Of a DNA stretch of 64,000 bases, positions 48,294 to 58,600 are shown one piece after another (position 1 is the stretch's first letter; the number at the start of each line of letters is the position of its first letter). Both the position numbers and the translations under genes were made by a program. Where the stretch lies: the NCBI GenBank assembly GCA_049583635.1, contig JBAUWF010000067.1:1-64000 (forward strand), read 5' to 3'. The DNA is from Dokdonella_A sp049583635 (GTDB lineage Bacteria > Pseudomonadota > Gammaproteobacteria > Xanthomonadales > Rhodanobacteraceae). The notes below the pieces were generated by a model, which worked only from the letters and a program-made list of their open reading frames with translations, was not told the origin of the DNA and did not search any database.

Positions 48294-49439
48294 ATGAAGC
48301 AGCGAATTGTAGGCCAAACACCGATCGCTCTGCGCGTAGTCGATCGTTATCTGTTGCGCGAGATGGCGTTGGCGTTTCTCGCGACCGCCGCAATCCTGCT
48401 CCTGATTACCGTCGGCGGGACGGTTGCCGACGTGCTCGCGAAGATCGCTCGTGGCCGCATTCCGACCGACCTGTTGTTGGTGCTGATCGGCCTTCGGACC
48501 GTCGATGCGCTGACCGTACTGCTGCCCGCAGCGGTATTTTTCGGCGTATTGCTGGCGTTCGGACGCCTCTGGCGGGACAGCGAAATGGCGGTGCTTCAAG
48601 CATCGGGACTGGATCTGCTCGGCCTTGCGCGACCGTTGCTGCTGTTGGCGCTGCCGGTCATGGCCGGGCTCGCCGCAATCTCGTTCTGGCTGGCACCAGC
48701 CTCCGTGCGGCTGTCGCAGAAACTGCTTGAGGAGGCCAATCGTTCTCTGATCGTCGCCGGTCTCGAACCCGGCCGCTTCGTCGACCTGCCGGGGCGCGAC
48801 GGCGTGATTTATGTCGGCGAAATGGCCAACGGCGGTACCACGTTCAAGCGCATGTTCGTGGAAACCGAGCACGCCGCGGGTGACAAGCCGCCACGCATTG
48901 ATGTGATCACGGCGACCCACGGATTTCTCTATCACGACGCTGATGGCAGCGGCCGCTACCTTGCCCTGCAGGATGGATTTCGCGTGGAAGGCAAGGTTGG
49001 CGAAGACGACTATCGTTTGATGCGTTTCGCGCGCAACGACATCAAGCTGCCCGACAGCGAGAATGACACGAGCGATTCGGCCGGCGCGCACGCGACGCCG
49101 ACGGCCATGCTGCTGGCCAGCGACGACCCGGCCGCGCGTGCCGAACTCAACTGGCGGCTCGCCGCACCGCTGTCCGGATTGGTGCTGGTGCTGCTGGCGT
49201 TGCCGCTGTCGAAATCGAGTCCGCGCGAGCCGCGCTACGCACGTCTATTGCTCGCCGCATTGTTCTATTTCGTCTATGCCAATTGCCTGGCGCTCGGGCG
49301 TTCGTGGATCACCCAGGGCAGGCTCGCGCCTGCATTCGGTTTCTGGTGGGTGTATGTGCCGACAATTGCGACCGCGATCTGGCTGATCTGGCGTGGCCAG
49401 CATTTGCGCCGAGCGCGCAGTGCCAGCGGGACAAGCTGA
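48294..49439 (+). CDS. lptF: LptF, LPS export permease
   Basis: A 381-residue inner-membrane protein of the LptB2FG ABC transporter that lifts LPS out of the membrane into the Lpt bridge. Six helices are split three and three by a periplasmic beta-jellyroll domain. Landmarks are VVDRYLLREM at the start, ASGLDLLGLARPLLLLAL in the coupling region, and a final pair of helices after AELNWRLAAPLSGLVLVLLALPLS. The ATG at 48294 follows CAAGGGC; the frame extends 66 codons upstream without family resemblance. Its stop overlaps lptG. Confidence 0.95.
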   Translation: MKQRIVGQTPIALRVVDRYLLREMALAFLATAAILLLITVGGTVADVLAKIARGRIPTDLLLVLIGLRTVDALTVLLPAAVFFGVLLAFGRLWRDSEMAVLQASGLDLLGLARPLLLLALPVMAGLAAISFWLAPASVRLSQKLLEEANRSLIVAGLEPGRFVDLPGRDGVIYVGEMANGGTTFKRMFVETEHAAGDKPPRIDVITATHGFLYHDADGSGRYLALQDGFRVEGKVGEDDYRLMRFARNDIKLPDSENDTSDSAGAHATPTAMLLASDDPAARAELNWRLAAPLSGLVLVLLALPLSKSSPREPRYARLLLAALFYFVYANCLALGRSWITQGRLAPAFGFWWVYVPTIATAIWLIWRGQHLRRARSASGTS

Positions 49440-50617
49440 TGGGTGAAACGGCAACGTCGCTTGCACGTCTTTGGCCGAAGCGGCGCGCGGCAGGCGCTGT
49501 GAGAGATCTTGCTCACCGGCACGTTCTGCGGATCAAACAGGCCGATCGTCTGGTTGCGCTTTCCGTGCTTGGCACCGTTGGTCTGACCTGGTTCGTGCTG
49601 GTCGGCTTCGATGCGTTCACGGTTTTCGTCGGTCATATCGATGATATCGGTCACGGTCGATACACGCTTTCGACTGCCGTAATCGAAGTGCTGCTGACGT
49701 TCCCGCGGCGTGCCTACGAGCTGTTCGGTTACGCGGCGCTGATCGGCGGCTTGCTCGGGCTCGGCTCGCTCGCCGGCAGCAGCGAACTGACCGCGCTGCG
49801 CGCGGCCGGCATGTCGAAGTTGCGCATCTGCATGTCCGCGGTAGTTATGCTCGCCGCGCTCACACTCATGGTTGTTGTGATCGGCGAAACCATCGCACCG
49901 GCCGGAGAGCAAAAATCACAGTCGATCGAACTTGCCGCCAAATCGAGCGATGTCGCGCTCGCGAAGGGCGGCAGCTTGTGGGCGCGCGATCGCGGTGCAG
50001 TGATCAATTCGCGCCGTGCCCACCGCCGTCAAACCGCGAGCGGGCACGAGCTGGAACTGAGCGGCGTGCGCGTGTTCGAGTTCGATCCGGACGGTCGGCT
50101 CACCACGCTCTCGCACGCCGAAAGCGCGACCTATCTGCACGGTGTGTGGACCATGCAGCAGGTGCGCCGCACCGAGTTCGGTCAGGACAGCGCGCGCAGC
50201 ACCGAGCAAGCCGAGCGCCAGTGGCAATCGGGTCTGGATCCGCGCATGCTCTCGCTCAGCATCGTGCAACCCCAGTACATGGCGGCGCGCGACCTGTCGC
50301 GCAACATCGCCTATCTCGAAAAGAATGGTCAGGACGCGTCGGCCTTTCGCGAAGCCTACTGGGCGCGCGTCTTTCATCCGCTCAACATTCTCGTGCTTGC
50401 GCTGTGCGCGCTGCCGTTCGCGTTCGGTACGTTGCGCAGCGGTGGATTGTCCAAACGCCTGTTCATCGGCATCGTGCTTGCGATCGGCTTTTATTTCCTG
50501 CAGCACGCGATCGTCAATCTCGGAGCGGTCTACGGCGTGCACCCGGCCATCGCCAACTTGATTCCTCCGCTGCTGCTGGCTGGTGCAGCAGTCGTGTATT
50601 TTCGAAGCCATGCCTGA
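49439..50617 (+). CDS. lptG: LptG, LPS export permease
   Basis: A 392-residue partner of LptF. It has six membrane helices, the coupling segment SSELTALRAAGMSKLRICMSAV, a periplasmic domain, and the last helices with KRLFIGIVLAIGFYFLQHAIVNLGAVYGVHP. The stop and start share TGATG with lptF. The segment that precedes the first helix (RLWPKRRAAGAVRDLAHRH) is about 30 residues longer than in E. coli LptG. The next gene overlaps its end by 8 nt. Confidence 0.95.
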   Translation: MGETATSLARLWPKRRAAGAVRDLAHRHVLRIKQADRLVALSVLGTVGLTWFVLVGFDAFTVFVGHIDDIGHGRYTLSTAVIEVLLTFPRRAYELFGYAALIGGLLGLGSLAGSSELTALRAAGMSKLRICMSAVVMLAALTLMVVVIGETIAPAGEQKSQSIELAAKSSDVALAKGGSLWARDRGAVINSRRAHRRQTASGHELELSGVRVFEFDPDGRLTTLSHAESATYLHGVWTMQQVRRTEFGQDSARSTEQAERQWQSGLDPRMLSLSIVQPQYMAARDLSRNIAYLEKNGQDASAFREAYWARVFHPLNILVLALCALPFAFGTLRSGGLSKRLFIGIVLAIGFYFLQHAIVNLGAVYGVHPAIANLIPPLLLAGAAVVYFRSHA

Positions 50618-52295
50618 CGCAACCACGGTGGGTTCGACCCGTCAGCGCTGGTGTTGGCTCGCCGTTGCGCTCGGTATTGTTTTCGCTGCTCTGACGCTCA
50701 GCCCGGGGTACATCACGGGCATCGGTGCATTCTGGCAACGGGTTACCGGCGACGTCGCGATGGGCCAGATCGGCTGGCTTTATTACGCGCACGACATCTG
50801 GCGGTTTCCGCTGTTCGCAATCGGCAACTTTCACTTGCCGGAAGGCAGCAATCTGCTGTTGTCGGACAGTCTGCCGCTCATCGCGCTGCCGGCGAAGCTG
50901 TTGTACCGGTTGGCGTGGCCGGCAGGTTCGGTTCCCCCGAATTACGTCGGGCTGTGGGTTGCGGGTTGCCTGGTCCTGCAGGCGGTTGCGGCATCGCGAT
51001 TGCTGCTGGCGCTCGATGTGCGCAAGCCGGCGTCACATATCGCCGGCGTGGTCCTGTTCTGCTACCTGCCGATGCTGTTTCTGCGTTTCGGTCATGCTGG
51101 ACTCATGGGACAGTTCTTTATCCTGCTGGCACTCGACGGCTATGTGCGCGCGAAACGCCACGGGTTGACGCGCCGGCAGTGGTTCGCGCTGTGCGCGTGG
51201 CCGGTGCTCGCGCTGATGCTGCATCCGTACCTTGCTGCAATGTCGGGCCTTCTCGTTGTCACGGCGATCCTCGATCAATGGCGCGATGGCCGCCTCGATA
51301 TTCGCGAGGTGCTGGTCCGTTTGGGCTCAATGGCTGCGGCCGTGCTCCTGATTGTATGGATCGGAGGTTTCGCGAGTGCCGCCGGAACCGGTTTCGGCGA
51401 CTACGGCCTGTATTCGCTGAACCTGCTGTCGCCGTTCGTTCCGCTGGCGGGTACGTTGAGCGGACGCCTCCTTCACACCACGACGCCCGATCTTCCGGGC
51501 TTGTATCAGTGGGAAGGCGCGTGTTATCTCGGCGCGGGGGTGCTGCTGCTGTGTCTGGCCGCGCTGCCTTCGCTGCGCAACCTGCGTGCCGGGTTGCGCC
51601 GTCATCTCGTGCTCGCGATCATGCTCGCGGTTGTGCTGTTGTTTGCGATCTCGAACCGCGTCGGATTCGGATCGCACGAGCTGTTCAACGTGCCGCTGCC
51701 GGCCCGCGTGATCGGTTGGCTGTCGGAGTTTCGCGGATCCGGGCGCTTTGTGTGGATCGCGGTGTACACCCTGCTGGCGGCATTGATCACCGTCGTGGTC
51801 CATCGCTATCGCGGGCGATCCGTGTGGTTGCTGGCCGCCGCCGCGCTGCTGCAGATCGTCGACGTCGCACCGATGCAGGCGGCGGTTCGCGCGGCGAGTG
51901 CGCGCGCCGCCGAACCTGCCATCGATCGGACGGCGTGGCGAAAACTCATCGGCGAGCACGACCGCATCTTCGAGTTCCCGTCGTTCGAGTGTGGCGGTCT
52001 GTTCGGGCGCGGCGTTCCCGGCACGCGCTGGCGCGTACTCGGGATCGACTGGATCGCGGCCAAGCTGGACAAGCCGAACAACAGCGCCTACCAGACGCGC
52101 TACACCAAGGATTGTGCGCGCGAGCGACACGACGCGACCAGCAACTTCGGACAGCCGGGCACACTCTACCTGTACCGCAGTTCGCAGGAAATTGGTGTAC
52201 TGCTGGCAGGTCATGGCGCCATAACGTCGCGTTGCGGGTACCTCGACGATGTTGTCGTCTGCTCGGCAAGCGAAAATCTTTCGAACTTGCGCTGA
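50610..52295 (+). CDS. Large polytopic membrane protein, DUF6311-like
   Basis: A 561-residue protein with about ten membrane helices and a soluble C-terminal domain of roughly 130 residues that has five cysteines. The layout and segments such as GDVAMGQIGWLYYAHDIWRFPLFAIGNFHLPEG and SEFRGSGRFVWIAVYTLLAALI resemble DUF6311 and GT-C glycosyltransferase-like proteins. I am fairly sure of the layout and less of the family. It overlaps lptG by 8 nt, so it is translated with the LPS exporter and may act on a lipid-linked glycan. Its stop abuts the RDD gene's stop on the other strand. Confidence 0.75.
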   Translation: MPDATTVGSTRQRWCWLAVALGIVFAALTLSPGYITGIGAFWQRVTGDVAMGQIGWLYYAHDIWRFPLFAIGNFHLPEGSNLLLSDSLPLIALPAKLLYRLAWPAGSVPPNYVGLWVAGCLVLQAVAASRLLLALDVRKPASHIAGVVLFCYLPMLFLRFGHAGLMGQFFILLALDGYVRAKRHGLTRRQWFALCAWPVLALMLHPYLAAMSGLLVVTAILDQWRDGRLDIREVLVRLGSMAAAVLLIVWIGGFASAAGTGFGDYGLYSLNLLSPFVPLAGTLSGRLLHTTTPDLPGLYQWEGACYLGAGVLLLCLAALPSLRNLRAGLRRHLVLAIMLAVVLLFAISNRVGFGSHELFNVPLPARVIGWLSEFRGSGRFVWIAVYTLLAALITVVVHRYRGRSVWLLAAAALLQIVDVAPMQAAVRAASARAAEPAIDRTAWRKLIGEHDRIFEFPSFECGGLFGRGVPGTRWRVLGIDWIAAKLDKPNNSAYQTRYTKDCARERHDATSNFGQPGTLYLYRSSQEIGVLLAGHGAITSRCGYLDDVVVCSASENLSNLR

Positions 52296-52724
52296 CTACT
52301 CGGCGGCTGGTTCCCGCACGACGCGCGAATGCGCGACGATGTCGTGCCAGGCACGGCGATCACGGTCGACCAGGCACCAGAGGAAGCCGATGCCGAGTGC
52401 GAGCAATGACATCCAGGCGCCGCCGAAACGCAGCAGTGCGCGCGGCCAGGATAGTGAGCCGCCGTCGGCGGTCGTCAGTTTGAGGCGCCACGCGCGCATG
52501 CCAATGGTCTGGCCGCCACGCGACCACGAAATGACGAAATACGCTGCCGTAACGAGCAGCAGTGCAAGACGATATGCGAGTGGTGGATGATGTGCATCCA
52601 GCGTGCCCCGCGTTATTGCGAGCGCGAGTGCTGCGGTCAGCATCCACAAGCCGATCAGCGGGAACAGGTCGTAGATGGCCGCGGCGAGGCGCAGCCAGAG
52701 TGCGGCAGGGCGGATATCGGGCAC
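52296..52724 (-). CDS. RDD family membrane protein
   Basis: A 142-residue protein with three to four helices. LRLAAAIYDLFPLIGLWML carries the family's R...D pair, GGQTIGMRAWRLKLTTADG is the RDD-domain mid motif, and the end RDRRAWHDIVAHSRVV is the usual R-x-W-H-D-x-x-x-x-T/S-x-V. The GTG at 52724 gives the family length; no ribosome binding site marks it. It is divergent from xerD and convergent with the DUF6311-like gene, whose stop is the next base. The function of RDD proteins is mostly unknown. Confidence 0.85.
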   Translation of the reverse strand: MPDIRPAALWLRLAAAIYDLFPLIGLWMLTAALALAITRGTLDAHHPPLAYRLALLLVTAAYFVISWSRGGQTIGMRAWRLKLTTADGGSLSWPRALLRFGGAWMSLLALGIGFLWCLVDRDRRAWHDIVAHSRVVREPAAE

Positions 52725-52812
52725 GGTTCGGCGGACTGATGACGGCAACAGCGGTGACAGCTGCCAGCGTCGGGGATTAGGCTTGCTTGCGCAAGCCCCG
52801 CGAAAGCACGCG

Positions 52813-53754
52813 ATGACCAACGCAGAAAAACGCCCACCAATCGATCGCGCCGATCGGACGTTGATCGACAGGTTTCTCGAACGCGCGTGGTCCGAGCTCG
52901 GGCTCGCGGACAATACCCTGGCCGGCTATCGGCGTGATCTGGAAGGTTTGTCACGCTGGTTGCATGGCGTGGGCGGCGCATTGGCCAGTTGCACGCGCGA
53001 GCAGATCTTCCGCTATCTTCAGGCACGTTCGACACAAGGCGGCAATCGCGGCACGGGTTACTCCGCGCGTTCGAACGCGCGCTTGCTGTCGAGCCTGCGT
53101 CAGTTCTACCGTCTGCTGCAGCGCGACGGGCAGCTGAAGGTCGATCCGACGTTGCTGCTCGATGCACCGAAATTGCCGCGCGGTCTGCCCAAGGCACTGT
53201 CGGAGGCGGACATCGAATCGCTGCTGGATGCGCCGCCCGACACAGCACGAGGCGTTCGCGATCGTGCCATGCTCGAACTCATGTACGCGACCGGTCTGCG
53301 CGTGAGCGAACTGGTCGGGTTGACTGCGCAGCAGGTGAACCTGCGCCAGGGTGTGTTGCGTGTTACCGGCAAGGGAGGCAAGGAACGCCTGGTGCCGCTG
53401 GGTGAGGAAGCGGCAGACTGGCTGACCCGCTATGTGGACGAGGCGCGGCCACAACTGCTCGCCGGCGGCGCCTGCGACGCGCTGTTCGTGACCGCGCGCC
53501 GCGCCGGGTTGAGTCGGCAGATGTTCTGGGTGCTGGTCAGAAAGCATGCGAGCGCCGCGGGTATCCCGAGCAAGCGCATTTCGCCACATGTGCTCAGGCA
53601 CTCGTTCGCGACACACTTGCTCAATCACGGAGCCGATCTGCGAGCGTTGCAACTGATGCTCGGTCACAGTTCGTTGTCGACCACGCAGATATACACGCTG
53701 GTCGCCAAGGAAGGCTTGAAACGCCTGCACCAGCGGCATCACCCACGGGGCTGA
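52813..53754 (+). CDS. xerD: Site-specific tyrosine recombinase XerD
   Basis: A 313-residue recombinase that with XerC resolves chromosome dimers at dif. All six catalytic residues can be placed: R163 in ATGLRVSEL, Lys187 or Lys190 in GKGGKERLVPL, H259 and R262 in HVLRHSF, H285 in LGHSSLSTTQIY, and nucleophile Tyr294. The N-terminal core-binding domain covers about 20-105. It is a housekeeping gene and not a phage integrase: dsbC-like genes follow as in the E. coli xerD-dsbC order, and no att site is visible. Confidence 0.95.
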   Translation: MTNAEKRPPIDRADRTLIDRFLERAWSELGLADNTLAGYRRDLEGLSRWLHGVGGALASCTREQIFRYLQARSTQGGNRGTGYSARSNARLLSSLRQFYRLLQRDGQLKVDPTLLLDAPKLPRGLPKALSEADIESLLDAPPDTARGVRDRAMLELMYATGLRVSELVGLTAQQVNLRQGVLRVTGKGGKERLVPLGEEAADWLTRYVDEARPQLLAGGACDALFVTARRAGLSRQMFWVLVRKHASAAGIPSKRISPHVLRHSFATHLLNHGADLRALQLMLGHSSLSTTQIYTLVAKEGLKRLHQRHHPRG

Positions 53755-53981
53755 TGGTCACCGGGCAAGAAACCTCCCCGGACGTTTCCATCGTCCTTTC
53801 GCTGCCCGTCGACGCGTGCGACAATTGAAGATTGGACTCGTTGCCGTCGAACCAATGGTCCACGTATGTGGTCCAACAAAATTCATCCCCGCGAATCGGC
53901 GCAAGATTGTCCGTCGGCACCCGGTCCCTGACGAGCATCGACGCGCCTTTTCGTGAGCCAGGCTTGCCCTGCGAGGTTCTT

Positions 53982-54725
53982 ATGCGCATTTTCGTATTTG
54001 TCTCCGGCCTGATTGCCGGTTTATTGATGGCCGCTGATGTATCTGCGGCGTCGCCCGAGGACATCGTGCATCAGGCCATGTCCGCATTGGCGCCGAACGT
54101 GAAGATCGACGCCGTGCAGGAGTCCGAGATTCCGGGCTTCTATGAGGCGCTCGCCGGTGGCGAATTCGTGTATGTCAGCAAGGACGGGCGCTACGTGCTC
54201 GACGGCAGCGCCTACGATGTGAAGAACAAACGTGACCTGACCGCGCTCGCGCGCGCCAGGGCGCGCAAGAATGCGCTCGAAAAGATCGGTCCGGACGAGC
54301 GCATCGTGTTCGCGCCTGCCGACCCCAAATACACGGTCACCGTGTTCACCGATGTGGATTGCCCGTTCTGCCGTCGTTTCCACCAGCAGATCGCCGAGTA
54401 CAACGCCAAGGGCATCGCGGTGGATTATCTGTTCTTCCCGCTCAGCATTCATCCGGGTGCTGACAAGCATGCCGAAGCGGTGTGGTGCTCGAAGGATCGT
54501 CCCGATGCGTTCACCGCGGCGATGGCCGGCAAGGATCCGGGCAAGGCGACGTGTCCGACACCGGTACCGGAGCTGGTCAAGCTCGGACATTCGCTCGGTA
54601 TCAACGGCACGCCGACCGTGCTTGCGGCCGACGGCACCCAGATTGCGCCGCAGATAGCTATGTCGCCGGATCAGCTGGCTGCCGAGCTCGGTCATCTCGC
54701 CAAAGCCGATGCAGCTCGCAATTGA
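53982..54725 (+). CDS. dsbC: DsbC-type thiol:disulfide interchange protein, first copy
   Basis: A 247-residue periplasmic protein. The signal peptide is cut after VSA (about residue 23). An N-terminal dimerisation domain leads into a thioredoxin fold with active site C127-P-F-C130 (VDCPFCRRFH) and the cis-Pro loop INGTPTVL. It should act as a disulfide isomerase or reductant partner of DsbD. The family's usual CGYC is CPFC here. The start at 53982 has GAGG about 7 nt upstream. It lies 227 nt after xerD and 59 nt before a second copy. Confidence 0.93.
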   Translation: MRIFVFVSGLIAGLLMAADVSAASPEDIVHQAMSALAPNVKIDAVQESEIPGFYEALAGGEFVYVSKDGRYVLDGSAYDVKNKRDLTALARARARKNALEKIGPDERIVFAPADPKYTVTVFTDVDCPFCRRFHQQIAEYNAKGIAVDYLFFPLSIHPGADKHAEAVWCSKDRPDAFTAAMAGKDPGKATCPTPVPELVKLGHSLGINGTPTVLAADGTQIAPQIAMSPDQLAAELGHLAKADAARN

Positions 54726-54784
54726 TGGCCGTGCGGGCCTGAAACAGAGAGTTGTCTGCTCCCTCATATGCCACGAGATGTCTG

Positions 54785-55525
54785 ATGATGCGCAATAGTT
54801 GTTGTCTGATCGCGTTGATCGCACTGATGCCGCTGGCGCGGGGCGCCGAGTCGTCCGATGTGCTCGCACGCAAGGCCTTGCTCGGCATCGTGCCGAAAGC
54901 GAAGATCGATGCGGTCGAAGAATCCCCATTGCCCGGTTTTCGTCAGGTGCTGATCGGCAATCATCTGATCTACGTGAGCGACGACGGTCGCTACCTCCTG
55001 CAGGGCACGCTCTACGAAACCACCGGCAAGCGCGACCTCACCGGGGCGCGTCTGGCAATCGAGCAGAAGATTAAGGTGGATGCGGTGCCCGAGTCCAAGC
55101 GCATCGTTTTTGCGCCGGACAAGCCCAAGTACAAGGTGACGGTGTTCACTGATCTGGACTGCGGATACTGCCGCAAGCTGCATTCGCAGATCGCCGAATA
55201 CCTGCAGCGGAGGATCGAAGTCGATTACCTGTTCTTCCCGCGCACCGGCATCGGTTCGCCATCCTATGACAAGGCGGTTTCAGTCTGGTGCGCGAAGGAC
55301 CGCAAGGCGGCCTTCACTGCGGCCAAGGCCGGGCATGATCCGGCGCCCGCGAAATGTCCCAATCCGGTTGCGGAGGAATACCGGCTTGGCATCGACGTCG
55401 GCGTCAACGGAACTCCGACAATCCTCGCCGCCGACGGCACCAAGATCGGTGGTTACCTGACGCCGGATCAGATGCTGTCCAAGTTGCAGAAACTGGGAAA
55501 CGTTGCGGTGGCGCAGACCAACTGA
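54785..55525 (+). CDS. DsbC-type thiol:disulfide interchange protein, second copy
   Basis: A 246-residue paralog of the previous gene. The signal peptide is cut after ARG or GAE, near residue 21. The thioredoxin fold has active site C126-G-Y-C129 (LDCGYCRKLH), the classical DsbC motif, and the cis-Pro loop VNGTPTIL. The start could also be the ATG at 54788. The pair probably arose by tandem duplication long ago, since only motifs and a few blocks (VDYLFFPL, AADGT) remain close. The two different dipeptides between the cysteines should give different redox potentials. Confidence 0.92.
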   Translation: MMRNSCCLIALIALMPLARGAESSDVLARKALLGIVPKAKIDAVEESPLPGFRQVLIGNHLIYVSDDGRYLLQGTLYETTGKRDLTGARLAIEQKIKVDAVPESKRIVFAPDKPKYKVTVFTDLDCGYCRKLHSQIAEYLQRRIEVDYLFFPRTGIGSPSYDKAVSVWCAKDRKAAFTAAKAGHDPAPAKCPNPVAEEYRLGIDVGVNGTPTILAADGTKIGGYLTPDQMLSKLQKLGNVAVAQTN

Positions 55526-55697
55526 GCCTTCGTCAGCGCACGAGTGAACAAGGGCCGGACCGAGGTCTTCAGAACCGGTCTGTCGAGCCGGGTCAACACG
55601 CGCCGATTGCGGCCTGCCAGACTGATTCGTGGGCCGGCAATTCCCGGCGGCGTGCGCTCATCGGCTATCATGCACGGTTTTTGCGCTGCCTGCGATC

Positions 55698-58600
55698 ATG
55701 ATCGCAATCGACGGCCAGTCGGCCCTGTCGCCATTCCGGATTGATCGCCTGAACGCCGAACTGGCGCGGCTCGTGCCGGGCTGCGTGCTGCGCACGGCGC
55801 ATTTCGTGTACTTCGTCGACCCGCTGCCGGAACACGCGCCCGATCTTGAGCGTCTTGGCCAGATGCTCATTGCCGAAAGCGACAGTGCGCGCGCGGCGAC
55901 GTTGTGGGTCATCCCGCGCATCGGAACGGTATCGCCGTGGTCCAGCAAGGCCACCGATATTCTGCAAGGTTGCGGCGTCCGAATCCGGCGTGTTGAACGC
56001 GGCACGGCGCTGGATCTCGACGGCATGCCGGCAGTTGGCAGCGAAAGCGATGTCGGACACATGTTGCTCGCCGCGCTGCATGATCCGATGACGCAGGAGA
56101 TCGTGACTTCGATCAAGGATGCCGATCACCTGTTTGACGTTGGCGAACCGGCGCCGCTCGAGCGCATCATGCTCGGCACCGATGCGGTCGCCGCGTTGAA
56201 TGCGGCCAATACACGGCTCGGTCTGGCGCTAGCCTCCGATGAAATCGAATACCTGATCAGGCGCTATGCGGCGCTTGGGCGTGATCCGACTGACGCCGAA
56301 CTGATGATGTTCGCGCAGGCCAACTCGGAGCACTGTCGTCACAAGATCTTCAACGCGGAGTTCGCCATCGACGGCGAGGCCGAGCCGCTTTCGCTGTTCG
56401 CGATGATAAAGAACACGCACAAGGTTTCCCCGGCACATACGTTGTCTGCCTACGCCGACAACGCCGCGGTGATCGAGGGCAGTTCAGCACGGCGTTTCTT
56501 TGCCAGTCCGGCCAGCGGCGTGTACGCCGGCGTTTCCGAAGCGGTCCCCTACGCAATCAAGGTTGAAACGCACAATCATCCGACCGCGATTTCCCCATTT
56601 CCGGGCGCCGCGACCGGTGCCGGCGGTGAAATTCGCGACGAAGGGGCGACCGGTCGCGGCGCGCGTCCAAAAGCGGGACTGACCGGCTTTTCGGTATCGC
56701 ACCTGAGAATTGCCGGTCTCGCGCGTCCGTGGGAATCGGAGCGCCCGCTTCCGCCGCGCTTCGCGAGCGCATTCGAGATCATGCGCGACGGACCGATTGG
56801 CGCGGCCGCGTTCAACAACGAATTCGGGCGTCCGTGTCTGGGCGGCTATTTCCGCACGTTCGAGCAGGACAGCGGCGAGTCAGGCCTGCGCAGAGGTTAC
56901 GACAAGCCGATCATGCTGGCGGGAGGGCTTGCCAACCTGCGAGCCGGTGACGTCGAGAAAAAACGCCTGCACGAAGGGGATCTGCTGATCGTGCTCGGCG
57001 GTCCGGCAATGCTCATCGGCCTCGGCGGCGGCGCGGCCTCGTCAATGACGGCGGGAAGCAGCTCCGCGTCGCTCGATTTCGCGTCGGTGCAGCGCGACAA
57101 CCCCGAGATGCAGCGACGCTGCCAGCAGGTGATCGATGCTTGCTGGGCCAGCGGCGTGGACAATCCGATCATCTCTATCCACGATGTCGGGGCTGGCGGG
57201 CTGTCCAACGCATTGCCTGAACTGCTCAATGATTCGCAGGTGGGTGGCGCGATCGACCTGCGCGCGATCCCGAGTGCCGACCCGCAACTCTCGCCGATGC
57301 AGATCTGGTGCAACGAGGCGCAGGAACGCTATGTGCTCGGTATTGCCGAGCATGCCAGGGACGCATTTGCGGCATTTTGCGCACGCGAGCGCTGCCCGTT
57401 CGCCGTCGTCGGCAGCGTGACTGCCGAGCGCCGTCTGGTCGTGACAGATCCGCGGCCCCCGGCTTCCGGCCCTCAGAGCTCGGCTGTCATCGATCTACCG
57501 ATGGATGTATTGTTCGGCAACGCGCCGCGGCTTCGACGCGAGGTCACCCGTGTGAAGCCGCGTGTCGACGTGGTGCCGGATATCGGCGGCATCACGGTCG
57601 ACGAGGCGCTCGAGCGTGTACTCCGGTTTCCTGCCGTCGCCAGCAAATCGTTTCTTGTCACGATCGGCGACCGCAGCGTCGGCGGCTTGTGTTCGCGCGA
57701 TCCGATGGTCGGTCCGTGGCAGGTGCCGCTGGCCGATTGCGCGGTCATGCTGGTCGACTTCGATGGCTACACCGGTGAGGCGATGGCAATCGGCGAACGT
57801 ACGCCTCTCGCAATCCTCGATTCGGCCAGTGCAGTGCGCGTGGCAATTGGCGAGGCGCTGACCAATCTGGCCGCGGCGCCGGTCGTTCTCGAGCAAGTGC
57901 GCTTGTCGGCCAACTGGATGGCGGCCGCGGATCACGATGGCGATGCCGCGGCCCTCTACGACGCGGTGCAGGCGGTCGGTCTGACGCTGTGTCCGAAGTT
58001 GGGGATCTCGATTCCGGTAGGCAAGGATTCGCTGTCCATGCAGACGGCGTGGCAGCATGAGGGTGCAAGCGAGCGCACGGTCGCGCCGGTATCCGCCATC
58101 GTGACTGCGTTTGCGCGTGTCGGTGATGTTCGCCAGGCGCTGACGCCGCAACTCGTGACCGATCAGGGCAAAACGGAGGTCTGGTTGATCGACCTGGGTG
58201 CCGGCCGCAATCGTCTTGGCGGCTCGATTTTGATGCAGGCGTTTGGGCGCGTCGGTGGACTGCCGCCCGATCTGGATGATCCGGCGATATTTCGCCAATT
58301 CTTCACCGCTGTGCAAAAAGCCAATGCGGACAATCTGCTGCTGGCTTATCACGATCGTTCGGACGGCGGCGCGCTGATTGCGCTGATCGAGATGGCGCTG
58401 GCCGGGCACTGCGGGCTCGATATCGTGCTCGATGGCTGGGCCGGCAACACTCAGCGCGCTCTGTTCAACGAGGAACTTGGTGCGTTGGTACAGATCCGCG
58501 CACAGGATCGCACCGCATTCTGCGGCATGCTTGAGACGCATGGTATCGCCGGACTCGCTCATTGCGTCGCGACGCCGACAGACGATGCGCGCGTGAAACT

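Noticed and set aside
52813..53754. Possible phage or island integrase
   Set aside because: Sequence and the xerD-dsbC gene order mark it as the housekeeping XerD; no att repeats, tRNA or phage genes are nearby.
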